DNA of 26,994 nt from Calcarisporiella thermophila CBS 279.70 (GCF_041956535.1 NW_027192198.1:1125621-1152614), one strand, 5' to 3'; counted from the first letter of the stretch, positions 10,099-20,749 are shown. Made by a program: numbers and translations. Notes: a model not told the origin generated them from the letters alone.

Positions 10099-10684
10099 AT
10101 GAAGCTCACTATACCCATTTTTCTCTTTGCGTGTACCACTCTGGCTGCAGCAGGTAAATTCCGCTCCATAGACCGTGTGTTTGTAGGCACTCTCCCGCCC
10201 TCCTAATACTTTACTTTACTGCAGATACACTCCGCCTCCTTGTGCCTCAAGGGCGAAACAAGGCCATGCCGGGAGGCAAGGTGCCTTTCCGACTTGAAGG
10301 TAGCTTACAGGACTATTTCGCTTTGATGGATTCTAGAGTTTTGATTCACCATACTTCCCCCTCTTTGTTTCTTTCTCTTGATTTATTGCGTTAGCCACAT
10401 ACAAGAAAGAAGGAATGCTTGAAACGGTGGATATGCAACTCGTAGACAAGAAGGGGGTTGTCCTTGCACATGATGTCGCACGCGCACAGCAGCCACGGTG
10501 GGAAAAGGGCCGGGTTTATAACGGGCAGGTGAGCATGCCGGATTTCCTACAGCAGGGAGAATATAAACTGCGGGTAGTGGGAGCGGAAGCTTACAAGTGC
10601 GCAAAGCCTCCGGCTGGGAAACAATGGTGCACCGAAACAGTCACTGCAGAGGCCCCTATACAAGTCGCGAAGAGCAAGCAGTAA
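10099..10684 (+). CDS. Small secreted protein, 139 aa, unrecognised
   Basis: Exons 10099-10153, 10225-10299 and 10395-10684 join in frame (420 nt), with GT-AG introns of 71 and 95 nt. Residues 1-19 are a clear signal peptide (MKLTIPIFLFACTTLAAAD), with cleavage at Ala-Ala-Ala. The mature part alternates hydrophobic and polar residues (TVDMQLVDKKGVVLAHDVAR, GQVSMPDF, GEYKLRVVGAEAYKCA), which suggests a beta-sandwich. Two cysteines (in YKCAKPP and KQWCTE) could form one disulfide. It may be a cell-wall or extracellular adaptor, but I recognise no named domain. No GPI-type hydrophobic C-terminus is present. Confidence 0.72.
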
Positions 10685-10902
10685 TGGAGGAGGGGGCTCT
10701 GCTTTTGCTCCGTGTGAATAATAAATCCTGTAGAAAAAGGCACCTCACGTCTTTCTTGTTGTATTCATCTATTCTATTTTTTCTTCCCCCTTTTTTCTTC
10801 TTCATCCAACTTGTTTCAATGATGCTTTTGTTTATAGTCAAAATAAAATAAAATGGCAATTGAAATTAAACATAATTATCGATAAAATTGGTGAGGATAT
10901 AT

Positions 10903-12695
10903 CTAGTGCCGCCAACTACAATTTACAAAATAGAGCTTAGGTTGTGGAGTCCTCAATTAATCTAGCACAGCTTCACTTACATCTTTAACTGTCGATCCTT
11001 CCCTCCACTCGCCACCTTATCTCCGCCGGGACTCCAGTCCACACTGTAGACCTCGTCTGCATGGCCCGGTAAATCCAGCTTGATTTTGTTAGTTTTGAGA
11101 TCCCAAATCTTGAGAGTAGAATCGCGTGAGCCACTTAGTAGCATCCGGCTATCAGATGACCAGCACACTTGATAAACTCGCCCAACATGGCCTCGAAGGG
11201 ATGCAATGAACCTTATCGTCAAAAAATTGAATGAGTGTGAGATGAGCTCCAGATATTATGGAATCAAAAGCAGACTACTTACTTTCCAGTGAATCCATCC
11301 CATAATTTAACCGAGTTGTCGAAAGAAGCACTTGCAATCAGGCGCCCGTCTGGGGAAAAGCTCACCTGGTTAATTGGCTGCTGATGGCCAGTTAATCTTG
11401 CAATTGGCTTCTTGCTTGTATTGGGTTCCCAAAGATACATTGTAAAGTCGTCTGAGCCAGTCACCAAGCGTTCACACCGCTTTCCTTTATTCTCCTGGTA
11501 TCTTTTCAACGCCTTCTCCTTCGCCTCCTCCTCTACTTCGTAGCTGGTGCCTGTATGGTCGAATGCACCCGTTCTTAACACAAAGTCGGTGCTCAGTGCC
11601 ATCGTATTGACCCAGTGCGCATGTCCAGATAAGGTCTTCACAAGGGTGCCATTAGAATTCCATACTTTAATGCTTTTGTCCTGCGAACCCGTGTAGATCA
11701 ACCCCTCGCCTCCCCATTTGATACAAGTGACAGCAGCGGTATGCTGCGCAAGAGTGATGGTACATCGTCTGAGTTTAGTGTCCCAGATGCGGACGGTACC
11801 ATCTTTAGAACTAGATGCTACACGATTACATTTTGGATTTCTAAGAGAAAGAGTATGCATAATTAAAACAAGAACGGGAGACAAAGTGGGTTGAACTTCT
11901 TACAAGTGTAGAGGCTCCCATGCCAGAGCGGTAATCCATTTTGTATGTCCTTTAAGTGGTCCTCCAATCGCCTTGCCAGTCTTCGGGTCCCAGAGACGCA
12001 CCATATTGTCCATGCCTCCTGAAACTAGGGTCTTTGCGTCGGGCGACCAAGAAATGCATAAGACCCAGTGAGTATGGCCAGTCAAGGTGTGTTGTGGTGT
12101 TTCAGTGTCAAGGTCCCAAATGCGCACAGTTGTGTCTCCTAAGAGTGGGATAGAAAGTTAGTATTTTTTCATACATTCCGTTCCCATTTCGAACGGCCGG
12201 TATCAACTCTTAACCTACCCGAACCGCTGGCAAGTTGACTTCCATCGGGACTGAATCCAACACTCAGAATGGCGTCGCTATGCCCAGGTAATGTCGAACT
12301 ACATCTCGTCACAGCACGTACTCTGAATACTGCCTGTGGTTGATAAATAATGGTAATAATTTCTTCGCTTGACTTGCTAAGGCCCTCAATGATATCGGTA
12401 TGAAGAGATCGAGTTATTTCGGTGTCGTCGACATAAAATGAATAAGGGAGAGGTTCTTCCTTTAAATTTGTACATAATTAGTATTTCTTTCCCCTGTATA
12501 TCAGTAAAGGTTTAAGAGGAGAAATAGAAGGAAAGGAAATTGGAGAATTACATTTTGCAGGAGCTGGTTAATTAGTAAACGTAACTGCTCTGCATTTACA
12601 TCTGCCGGGATATTTAATGGTGGACCAGCGGTTTCACCATCTCTTGATTGGAACTGGGCAATAACATGCCCTTTCGGCTCTTCTGCTGTTGCCAT
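10903..12695 (-). CDS. RSA4: Ribosome assembly protein Notchless / Rsa4
   Basis: Rsa4/NLE1 sits on nucleolar and nuclear pre-60S particles and is pulled off by the AAA ATPase Rea1/Midasin. Six exons in transcription order: 12695-12552, 12459-12219, 12138-11904, 11840-11283, 11211-10981 and a 13-nt final exon 10915-10903; 473 aa, the usual length. The N-terminal ubiquitin-like NLE domain spans about residues 9-95 (VIAQFQSRDGETAG, LLINQLLQN, then EEPLPYSFYVDD). A WD40 propeller of about eight blades follows: TLPGHSDAILSVGFSPDG, DTTVRIWDLDTE, NMVRLWDPKTGKAIGGPLKG, EPLHLNPKCNRVASSSKDG, SQDKSIKVW, GHAHWVNTMALSTD, GSDDFTMYLWEP, GHADEVYSVDWSPGG. The final exon gives the correct IWRH ending; without it the frame would stop at a false LKM. 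It shares a 183-base divergent promoter with the coiled-coil gene. Confidence 0.95.
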
Positions 12696-12878
12696 AGTTG
12701 AAGTGCGTTTAAAGATAGTTATGCGAAGAAATGAATAGTTTGTGACTTTGTTTGCTTTGTGATTGAAGAAAAACTAAGCCGCTGATCGGGATTCGAAAAT
12801 TAGAAAGACGCGTATTTCAAAAAGTCAAATCACGTATAAACTATTTTAACAACCCTTAAGGTGGCCTTAGAAAAAATA
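12696..12878. promoter_or_regulatory. Short divergent promoter between RSA4 and the coiled-coil gene
   Basis: Only 183 bases separate the two start codons, so regulatory elements are probably shared. No specific motif is claimed. Confidence 0.45.
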
Positions 12879-15620
12879 ATGAGCACGTCGTCGAAGCATT
12901 CACGCAAGAAATCCAATCCCCAGCCATCTCCAGCTTCTCAGCGCGACAACCTGACACGAAAACTCCACCAACTTAAGGATTTGATCCACACTAATGAAGC
13001 GAAATGCGAGGAATTTTCCACCCATATTTCGCAGCTGGAATCAAACGTGTCCAATCTCCGGCGGCAAATTAGAGAAAAGAAGCTTCGTCTTTTTATGATG
13101 GAAAGATATGCAGAGGAATGCAAGAAGTGGGTAACTGTTCTGAATGAGTTCAGAGAGAGGATGGAAGCAACTAGAAGCGAATATACAAAATTGGATGAGG
13201 GGTAAGCATAGCGGTACTTTTATTAATTTACCTCAGGGATGACAGAAAATATTGAAATACATGTCTCTTTCTAGACCGAATTTAATTGGGAAAGACAGAG
13301 CCCTAGAAACAACTCTTATGGTATGTATTTTGCCTCTGAGAATTTCGACAATGAAATTAGTTCCTAATTATACATTAGATAAAAATCCGGGAAGTATGTG
13401 AGAAACTGCTGCAAATTGCGAGGGAATGTTCACATGGGTAATCCAAGAATAAGCCATAAACATAACTTTTCCGATTCGAATCCTAACCTTTCCATTTATA
13501 TATTGTTTAGAGCTGACTCGGCAAATGAAAAGCAAATCCAGAGTATTCTTAATTCTATAGAAGTAAGACGTAAATTAATATCAAAAAGCAATAGAGGTTC
13601 TAATATCGAAACATTTTTGTTTAATGTAGGATATTGTCAAATCCACCACGCCCTATGCTCTACTTTCGTCTTTAGCTGCAATCATAAGAACCGCGACCAA
13701 GGATCTGCAAAAAAAAACGAAAGTCAATCACTCTAGCAACCCTAATGAATCTCGACCGTCATCTCGCCCACCTGATGCCAGAAAGTCGGCAAACATGCAT
13801 AGAAGAATGTCAAGTCAAGTGGAGAAAGAATTGGATAGAAAGAAGGAAAAAGTCGAGTTGGTTTTAAATGTAGGTGGTCTAGATCCACTGCTTTTTATTT
13901 TCAAGGCCGAATAGGTTGACTTTTCTATCATCCCATTATAGCAATTACAAGATGATCACATCTTCAATTTCGTTAAGATTGAAGATATTCATGGACAGAA
14001 TGCGGTACTTCGGGCCCAATTAGCCGATTTATGGTGCCGCTTTGACTCTCTTATATCATCTGATCCTTCAAGGGATATGATTAAATCTTATACTGCGGAC
14101 AAAATCGAGGCGTCAGCGCAACAAACAGCAAGTCATTTTGCCGCTACAATTGTGAAAGAATGGAGAAAACGCCGCGATGAATTGAGTGCAGAGGGCACGG
14201 AGTTAAGAGACCTGAGGGCTCGAGTCGAACATTCCCAGGCTTTAGAAGTAGCTTACAATATCAATACTTTCATTGGTGTCTTGGCTTAGTTTTTTGTTTT
14301 TTTATCAGGAAGAGCAAAGAGTTTTAATACGACGGATTGCTTATGAAAATTCCCAGTTACTTAATGGTTTTCATACTCAGCATCAAGAAGTATTAGCTAT
14401 TTTATTTTTTTTATTTGAAACTCTCTGCTTATCGTTAGTCATTGCCTCTCGTCAGGGCCGTACTTTCTCTCAGCTTCACACTTTGCCTCTTCGACCAGAG
14501 CTCAAAATACTCACACACCATCTTACAGGATTCATTAAACGCGAAACGGATGGCTTTAACAGGGTTGCGATCGGAAAGTGCCTCCACTTGAGGCTGCTTG
14601 AGTAGGTCAATTAGACACGTGTGGAGTTGTAGGGCTATTTCGTTAAAGCGATATCTTTTTTCTTTGCAGCGAGACTGTATGTTATGATGCATTGAGTCTT
14701 GTTAGGATAAAGAAAGAATGCGTCTTGCAGCAGTTGAGAGCCAATTTATGTATACGAGGAAACACGGTAGGAGACCATTGTTGTTATGCGTAAATTGTAT
14801 CCCGAAAGGTTTATTTTTAACTCTCAATGCTTGCTTTGACCTCAGAGTGCACCGGAGCAGCTAGTCCATCAGCTTTGTACACAGAAGCAGCAAGGTATCC
14901 TTTGGCTTCCTTCTTTGACACGCCTTGCATAATCAAAATAGCATAATTGGATATTAACATTTAACCATATGTGCTCATAGTAACACAAATGTCTATAGAT
15001 TGCAAAAACATTCAGGATCAGTTTTCGCTAGCTCGTGGTAATTTCCTGTCTGTTGGTAAGTACAATTGGAATGTTAGTTGTGTTTTCTAGTTGACAGGAT
15101 TATTTATTATGGTGCTTATGACGTTTGGAACTAGCAAATAAATGGAGGGAGGATATGACGACGGACGCATCGGAGTCTGGAGCCCACTCTGGAATAGGAC
15201 AGGTTGTCGAGCAAATAGGGGAGTATGCAAAAGCACTGAAAGGTAAGCTAGCTTTGCAATGGATTGGTAGGCCAGGGCACGGAGACGCACTGTAGTGAGC
15301 AGCTACTAACACTGAGCACTCCTATAGACTCAACTGAGCGGAAAGACTCCGAATTTCTTTCCAAACATATTGCGCGATTGCAGGATAAGTGTGGACTCGC
15401 TTTAGAAGCGGACGTGGTCGCGAAGGGGATAAAGGACTTGTTGGCCGAAAGGTTTGCTTTTTTTTTTCTTTCCCTGGGAATCGCTTTTTTTTTCCTAGTG
15501 CTTATGCCCTGTCGATATTTACATATTTATACAAATTTTAGGAATAAACTGGTGAGCGGTCAGCTAGCCACGGAGATTGTGAAATGCGACGGAAAAAACC
15601 TGCTCGACCACCAGTTGTGA
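12879..15620 (+). CDS. Coiled-coil protein, possible augmin subunit HAUS5
   Basis: About 14 exons joined in frame: 12879-13201, 13275-13320, 13379-13437, 13511-13562, 13630-13869, 13942-14247, 14309-14389, 14456-14601, 14670-14766, 14846-14894, 14999-15037, 15135-15242, 15328-15451, 15542-15620; 582 aa. It is mostly helical with heptads, for example LHQLKDLIHTNEAKCEEF, LRRQIREKKLRLFMMERY and EELRDLRARVEH-like stretches. A Ser/Arg-rich linker lies near residues 195-225. Overall length, an N-terminal coil and a central W-containing helix (VKEWRKRRDELS), followed later by an LRANLCIRGNTSAPEQL segment, recall HAUS5 of the microtubule-nucleating augmin complex. This is a faint resemblance from memory. 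The exon around 14390-14605 is the least certain: the 66-nt intron there is a multiple of three and other acceptors are possible. Confidence 0.6.
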
Positions 15621-16520
15621 AGTAGAGTCAATGGCAGAATATATAAACAAAAACAAACAAAGGAGATGCATTGCGCATGGGCTCGCATTTCTTAGCGTGA
15701 AAACTCTATTAATCTCAGATCGAATTGTGATCGGAAGGGAGGACACAGTCTACGACGGGGGTCCGAAGCATTACGCCTAAGTGAACTTTCATTTGCTCAG
15801 CCAAAATAATTTTGGATCTTTTTCATTTTTCTGTTATTGTTTTCTTTTCATTTTCTTCTCTTTTCTCTTCCTTTGATACTATGAAAACTTTGCTCTTGAT
15901 GTCTAGCTGCCGACTTGATTAATTAGCCCTTGTTTGTCATCACCTATAGCCAACCGGTGATAGTCTTCAATTGTGTATATATATAACTTATTTATCTAAG
16001 AAAAATTTTTTCTGATTTTTTGGGGTTGGGGCAAGGTGGTCTTTGCCTTGATTAATATATTGATTTTTTTTTCTCTTTCTTTCTCTCTCTCACCTTTTCC
16101 CCTCCACTTTTCACTTTCCTATCCGTTCAGTATACTGATAGAAGGGAGCATTGAAGAAATTTCAGTAAGTACTATAGCTTAATTGCATTTTTTAAATCAA
16201 GCTGTGTGCTTGCATATTATTTTTTTGCCTGTGTTTTATATTTGCACCGGGGGTGATGTGGATCCGATTTTCAGCTCATTATCAATTATCTTTTTTCTCC
16301 AATTAACACAAATCCTATTTACATTAGGAAAAAGCTTTTCTTCTACATCCACATCCCCATTTGTGTGCTTTTGCTTAAGCTCAAACGGTAAAAATAATGA
16401 ACGAATATATATACTTTATTATGCAACTGTTATGATGGAACTTAGTTATTAACTCAATTTTAATATATAGTCTTTTTTCCTCTTCACTCCCCTCTTGTCT
16501 CCACACCGCCACTGCCTGAG
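15621..16520. other. Intergenic; promoter and possible 5' UTR intron of MUB1
   Basis: T- and CT-rich sequence with TATATATATAA near 15978-15988. A consensus donor GTAAGT at 16165 and an acceptor TATATAG ending at 16470 would remove a roughly 306-nt leader intron just before the MUB1 start. The open frame at 16183-16452 lies within that possible intron and has no protein-like features. Confidence 0.4.
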
Positions 16521-17939
16521 ATGCGGGAGTCCAATTTCTGTAATCCGATCCAAAACCGTGCTGTCATCTGTATCACGTCTTCACTCTATGATCGTCGTGC
16601 GCTTGATTGTACGGAGGATTTGCCGCTAATCAACTCACTAAATCACCTCACTTACCTCACCAGTACTTCATCACGAGTGCGTGAAATCCTTACGCAAGAT
16701 GGTGGGCTTCAGCGGCTTGTCCGGATCTTGAAAACGACCATGCCTACTGATCGAAAGAGCGCATGGAAATGGTCACTTGCCTTCCAGTGTGTAGTGAACG
16801 TGGGAATACGTGGGAGCGAAGCCGTCAGGGTACGCGTGTTTCAGGCTGGTGCGGTTGGGGTGGTGCTTTGGCTACTTTCCAATTTTCTACAAGCTTTGGA
16901 GCAAGTAAGGCAGGAACGTCAGCAGGAGCGCCAACATCAGCTGCAATACACAATACCGAATGGAAATGCATGGAGGACGCAACCTCTTCTTCCTTTGCTA
17001 TTGCCGCACAATCCGGTTGCATTACGAGAGAATTCTGCTGTCGAGGACCAGTCCGTCGATGCGATATCATCAACCACGCCCACACCTGCTAATGCATCCC
17101 CTGCCTCCAGTGCTACGGCCGCTACTACTGTGACCGCCGCTGATCCTGCCTCTACTCTCCCAACAGCCGAACGCAATGCAAACAATGCACAACCACACCT
17201 CTCGCCTGTCATACCCACTCACATTGTTGGCGTGGGTACTATACCCGCACCCTCGGAACAACCGGAACATGCCATTGGCCCCCATCCCATGCCATTTGAC
17301 CCGAACAGTGTGATGTATCGTGAGGAGGACTTGATTCTGTCACTGCAGCTTCTTGCTTATCTTTCCAAATATCCGAAACTACGCAATGCATTCCATACAG
17401 CCTATCGACCCTATAACCTCTTTTCGATCGTCGAACGCTTCACACAACGATCGCATCCGCCGGATGTGCAATACTGGGCTGGTGTGATCATGCGCAATGC
17501 ATGCCGCAAGGACGATACACGCGGTGGGATCCGAAAATGTGCTAATATGGCGTGCAATCAGTGGGAGCGGTACCAGCGAGAATTTGCCAAATGCAGAAGA
17601 TGTCGAAAGGCCAAATATTGTTCCAAGCAATGCCAAAGTAGAGCGTGGAGTGATGGGCACCGGTGGTGGTGTGTAGAGCGACCATCTTCAGCGCTGGCCG
17701 CTGGATCAAATCCAGGCCCTGCAAACGGGGCCCCGTCCACGGGTCAGGTTAGGGATGAGGAACGAGTAGGCTCGACTTCTCACCGTTTCCATGCATCCCA
17801 CCACGAAGTTTCAACCATTGTTCAACCCCCCGATGGCGCCGCAAGTGGGCCGTTTCAGGCAAGAGGGCTGCCCGAATCAATGGATGTAGATAATGCCTTG
17901 GGCGGGATGGTGGGTCAGAATACAGAGGAGAGTTGGTGA
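16521..17939 (+). CDS. MUB1: MUB1/SamB MYND zinc-finger protein
   Basis: In yeast Mub1 works with the E3 Ubr2 and the E2 Rad6 to ubiquitinate the proteasome-gene activator Rpn4; SamB homologues affect morphogenesis in filamentous fungi. This copy is a single exon of 472 aa. Residues 1-75 carry the family signature MRESNFCNPIQNRAVICITS, DRRALDCTEDLPLINSLNHL and TYLTSTSSRVREILTQDGGL, followed by an armadillo-like segment. Residues about 175-240 form an Ala/Thr/Pro-rich linker. A second conserved helical block (EEDLILSLQLLAYLSKYP) leads to the MYND finger at about 339-383, CANMACNQW to CRRCRKAKYCSKQCQ, ending SDGHRWWC, with all expected Cys/His ligands. The C-terminal 85 residues are low in complexity. 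Most overlapping frames on both strands across 16763-17952 are GC-rich shadows. Confidence 0.93.
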   Translation: MRESNFCNPIQNRAVICITSSLYDRRALDCTEDLPLINSLNHLTYLTSTSSRVREILTQDGGLQRLVRILKTTMPTDRKSAWKWSLAFQCVVNVGIRGSEAVRVRVFQAGAVGVVLWLLSNFLQALEQVRQERQQERQHQLQYTIPNGNAWRTQPLLPLLLPHNPVALRENSAVEDQSVDAISSTTPTPANASPASSATAATTVTAADPASTLPTAERNANNAQPHLSPVIPTHIVGVGTIPAPSEQPEHAIGPHPMPFDPNSVMYREEDLILSLQLLAYLSKYPKLRNAFHTAYRPYNLFSIVERFTQRSHPPDVQYWAGVIMRNACRKDDTRGGIRKCANMACNQWERYQREFAKCRRCRKAKYCSKQCQSRAWSDGHRWWCVERPSSALAAGSNPGPANGAPSTGQVRDEERVGSTSHRFHASHHEVSTIVQPPDGAASGPFQARGLPESMDVDNALGGMVGQNTEESW

Positions 17940-18299
17940 ATTCGCTAAACAAGTCAGCTTGCAGCCTTCCCCCCCCCCCCCATTAATTTTCGCTATTCAT
18001 TACGGTTTTCATCTTTTTTTGTTTCTCTTCTATTCTCTTTTCTTCCTCCCTCAATATATAATTAAATGTTTCCTTTTTCCATATAAATATGTTATATAAT
18101 TCTTGGCATTTTCTCATTATTTTTTTCTTGGATATTTCCCCTTATTTTTTTTCCTCTTTTCTCGGATTTGAAAGATCGTCTTTAATAAAGACAACTATTA
18201 TCTTATCATTAATTTGCTGCGCCGCTCTTCTGTCGAGTTTCATAGACACTTTCTAGCGAATGGCTAGATCAAAACGATTGAGGGGTTATTTGCAGAATA
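17940..18299. other. Intergenic, nothing seen
   Basis: Starts with a run of about 12 C and then becomes strongly T/CT-rich. Contains the MUB1 3' end and the cyclophilin promoter. No RNA gene recognised. Confidence 0.45.
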
Positions 18300-19816
18300 A
18301 TGGTGTTAGTAAGGCCCCGCTGCTTTTTCGACATTGATATTGATGGCCAGCGCGGTATGTGGAATCTTACTTGTTCTCTTTTACTCTTCTATTCTTTTCT
18401 TTTCTTTATCTTATAGTCAAGGAATTAATACTTTCATTCATACATAGTTGGGAGAATTGTCTTTGAGCTCTTTAGCGATGAAGTTCCAAAGACCGCCGAG
18501 AATTTTCGTGCACTGTGTACAGGTGAAAAGGGTATCTCGAGCATAAGCAAGGTGCCATTACACTATCGAGGATCCGTTTTTCACCGTGTCATCAAAGGCT
18601 TCATGGTCCAAGGTGGAGACTTCACAAGGAGAAACGGCACAGGTGGAGAAAGTAAGTTTGACGTGTAGATTACAAGCTCCCCCTTTTCTCGTACTCTCAA
18701 CGATGCGTACCTACACCCGCTTGTGCTTCTACTATGCTTGCGCATGTATATTAATGGATTGTTTATATAGGTATTTATGGTTCCAATTTTCCCGATGAAT
18801 CGCTTACACGCCCGCATGATGAACCCTTTCTGCTCTCTATGGCAAATCGTGGACCTAACACACAGTCTTCCCAGTTTTTTATTACGGTGCGACCAGCCCC
18901 ACATCTTGATGGAAAACATGTGGTGTTTGGACGCGTCGTGAGCGGGGAGAACGTAGTTCGCGAGATAGAAAATGTAGTTGTGGATCAACAAGACCGCCCA
19001 GTGAAGAATGTCATGGTAGCGAATTGTGGTGAGCTAGTTTTAGTAAAACCACAAGGGACCGCAAATGATGCGGCGAGAATGGCGAAGAAACGGGAGGGCA
19101 CGGAGAGTGGGAGCGAGAGTGAGGAAAGTATGGATGAGAGGAAGAAGAAGCAACACAAGAAGCGGAAGAAGAAGAGCAAAAAGAAGCGAAAGCATCGGAG
19201 TGGCTCGCCCGCATACTCTGGATCAGAATCAGAGAGCGAAGAAGAGAGAAGGCGAAGGAAAAAGAAAAAAAAGAAAAGCAAAAAGAAGAAGCACCGAAAA
19301 GAGCGAGATGAGCGCCGACCTCGTGGTAAGGAGAGTGAAAGCGAAGGGGAAAGGGGCCGTTCTAGAACTCGAAAGAGCCGATCCCGTAGCCGATCCTTGA
19401 CTCTCTCACGCTCGCGATCGTCATCCCGTGAATGCTCTGCCTCACCAAGAAAAGCAACTCAGTCTCGCCACCAAAATCAAGCACGAAGCGACTCTCGCTC
19501 TCGCTCCCGCTCCCGCTCAATCGTATCGGCAATACGTTCGCCTGCTCCCCGTTCTCCCTCTGAAAGTTCTCCGCCGCCTCCGAATGAATCCCGGAAAGTT
19601 ACCTCTCCGGGGAGAAATGGAAATGAAAAGATATCGAGAGGGAGAAGATTCAGTCGGTCGCCTCACAAGTATGTAGAAGAAAGGATTGTCCACGTGAGAG
19701 GGGAGAGATACAAAATTGAAGCACCCGAATGGGAGATTGACCGGGGATATAAAACAAGTGAAAAGGAAGTAAAGGTGCGAGGAAGGGGCAGAGTGAGATA
19801 TCGCCCGAGGTGGTAG
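18300..19816 (+). CDS. RS-domain cyclophilin (PPIG/SRcyp type peptidyl-prolyl isomerase)
   Basis: Isomerises Xaa-Pro bonds and, by its RS tail, probably acts in nuclear speckles with splicing factors. Exons 18300-18354, 18448-18651 and 18771-19816 join to 434 aa. The cyclophilin domain is about residues 5-176: [65 protein letters not shown] and [13 protein letters not shown]. The catalytic Arg (FHRVI), Phe and Gln (FMVQGGDF) are present. The Trp that makes CypA bind cyclosporin tightly is His here (DGKH), as in PPIG and similar large cyclophilins. Residues after about 180 are first Lys/Glu-rich blocks, then Arg-Ser repeats (SRSRSRS), then a basic C-terminus. Purine-rich DNA in this part makes long spurious minus-strand frames. 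Confidence 0.92.
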
Positions 19817-20123
19817 GACGTGGTTTTTAAGTTGGTGGAACTTTTATACTCTTTACAAACAATCCAAAAATAACAAAGTGGATAAGGACACGAACTTATC
19901 GCTCTGCTCTTCTCGCTTACGTTGTCTTTCTTTCACATTTAAAGTATGTTTTTCTTAACCATGCATACATTGGAAAAGACAATTTAAAATAAAGACATTC
20001 AACTGCCCTCTGAACCATTCTATCATTCTAGTTTCGCAAGAAGAGCAAGTCGATATTGTAGTGTAACACAAAAATAAATTAAAGCTGACCGCAAAATTCG
20101 AGGCTATAAAAAAATAATTGTTT
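19817..20123. other. Intergenic, 3' flank of cyclophilin and tRNA terminator
   Basis: AT-rich. AAATAAA motifs near 19987 and 20070 are plausible poly(A) signals. The A7 run at 20108-20114 is the T7 polymerase III terminator of the minus-strand tRNA-Pro. Confidence 0.45.
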
Positions 20124-20195
20124 GGGCTCAACTGGGAATTGAACCCAGGACCTCTCCCACCCTAAGGGAGAATTATACCACTAAACCATTGAGCC
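20124..20195 (-). tRNA. tRNA-Pro (anticodon AGG)
   Basis: Reads GGCTCAATGGTTTAGTGG at the 5' end on the minus strand. The acceptor GGCTCAA pairs with TTGAGCC. The anticodon loop is TTAGGGT with AGG at 20163-20161, and the T arm is TGGGTTCAATTCCCA. It is 72 nt without an intron and closely resembles eukaryotic nuclear tRNA-Pro. A T7 terminator follows within about 10 bases. Confidence 0.96.
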
Positions 20196-20206
20196 GATCT
20201 GTTGAT

Positions 20207-20275
20207 GTTACGAGAAAATTGGTTTTTGGTACGGGCAAGTCACCTTGACAGTCACAAGTGACTCGAGAGTATAAC
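20207..20275. repeat. Flanking repeat, copy 2 (5' flank of tRNA-Pro)
   Basis: Related to 1-79 (see that entry). Ends in the 16-base sequence at 20260-20275 that is repeated at 20291-20306 and 20645-20659 around retroelement inserts. Confidence 0.6.
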
Positions 20276-20659
20276 TTGATCAAAAAAAAAGACTCGAGAG
20301 TATAACTGGGAGGGTTAGTGTAGTGGACTATCCCTGGGATGCCGATGAGAACGGCGTGGGTTCGAATCCCACTTCCCCCACCAGCACTTACTCTTAGTTT
20401 GTGGCTGCTGTCCACTTGATCAGAAATTGAGTCTACATTATTGAAAGGATCCTTCCTACGATAAGTACAAAGATTACATCGGTTTCACGTACATGCTATT
20501 CACGACAACTACGATACACGCATATCGATTGAACGCCTATCGACCAAGGACCTATATCTTGTTATGTTAAGTCCATTGACATTAACTTCATGTAATATAT
20601 GGAAATTAAATAAAATGTTTCCATTGATTGATCAAAAAAAAAAAGACTCGAGAGTATAT
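20260..20659. repeat. Three copies of one target-site sequence around SINE inserts
   Basis: GACTCGAGAGTATAAC occurs at 20260-20275 and 20291-20306, and GACTCGAGAGTATA at 20645-20658. Between copies 1 and 2 there are only 15 bases, TTGATC plus nine A. Between copies 2 and 3 lies a full SINE ending in TTGATC plus eleven A. These are target-site duplications of about 14-16 bases from two successive insertions of the same element type, the first truncated to six bases plus tail. Confidence 0.85.
20307..20644 (+). mobile_element. tRNA-derived SINE 2
   Basis: The head is tRNA-like. GGGAGGG near 20308 partly pairs with TTCCCCC near 20373-20379. An A box TTAGTGTAGTGG lies at 20315-20326 and a B box GGGTTCGAATCCC with a perfect T arm near 20356-20372. 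The D-arm wording resembles tRNA-Asp but the anticodon arm does not fit a working tRNA. The body is 250 bases of unknown sequence. It ends CCATTGATTGATC followed by eleven A. Perfect 14-base target duplications flank it, so the insertion is recent. Confidence 0.85.
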
Positions 20660-20749
20660 CTTTTCTTGACTTATTTAAACCCTTTGTTTTGTTTTAATGT
20701 TCTATACCAATTCTCTGAACTATAAAGATAAATTTTCTTATTTTATCAA

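Noticed and set aside
16183-16452. Hydrophobic 89-codon frame before MUB1
   Set aside because: T-rich low-complexity sequence lying in a likely leader intron; hydrophobicity follows from the T content.
16825-17724. Several minus-strand frames opposite MUB1
   Set aside because: GC-rich shadows of the conserved plus-strand gene, lacking any own motif.
18985-19281. Phe/Ser-rich minus-strand frame opposite the cyclophilin tail
   Set aside because: Antisense of the Lys/Arg/Glu-rich repeats; composition is a by-product of purine-rich DNA.
20308-20380. Possible functional tRNA gene
   Set aside because: A and B boxes and a T arm are present, but the acceptor stem has a mismatch and several G-T pairs, the D-to-anticodon region does not fit, and it heads a poly(A)-ended element with target duplications. 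It is a SINE head.
20260-20659. CRISPR-like array (three short repeats)
   Set aside because: Spacers differ greatly in length and contain poly(A)-ended retroelements; the host is a eukaryote.
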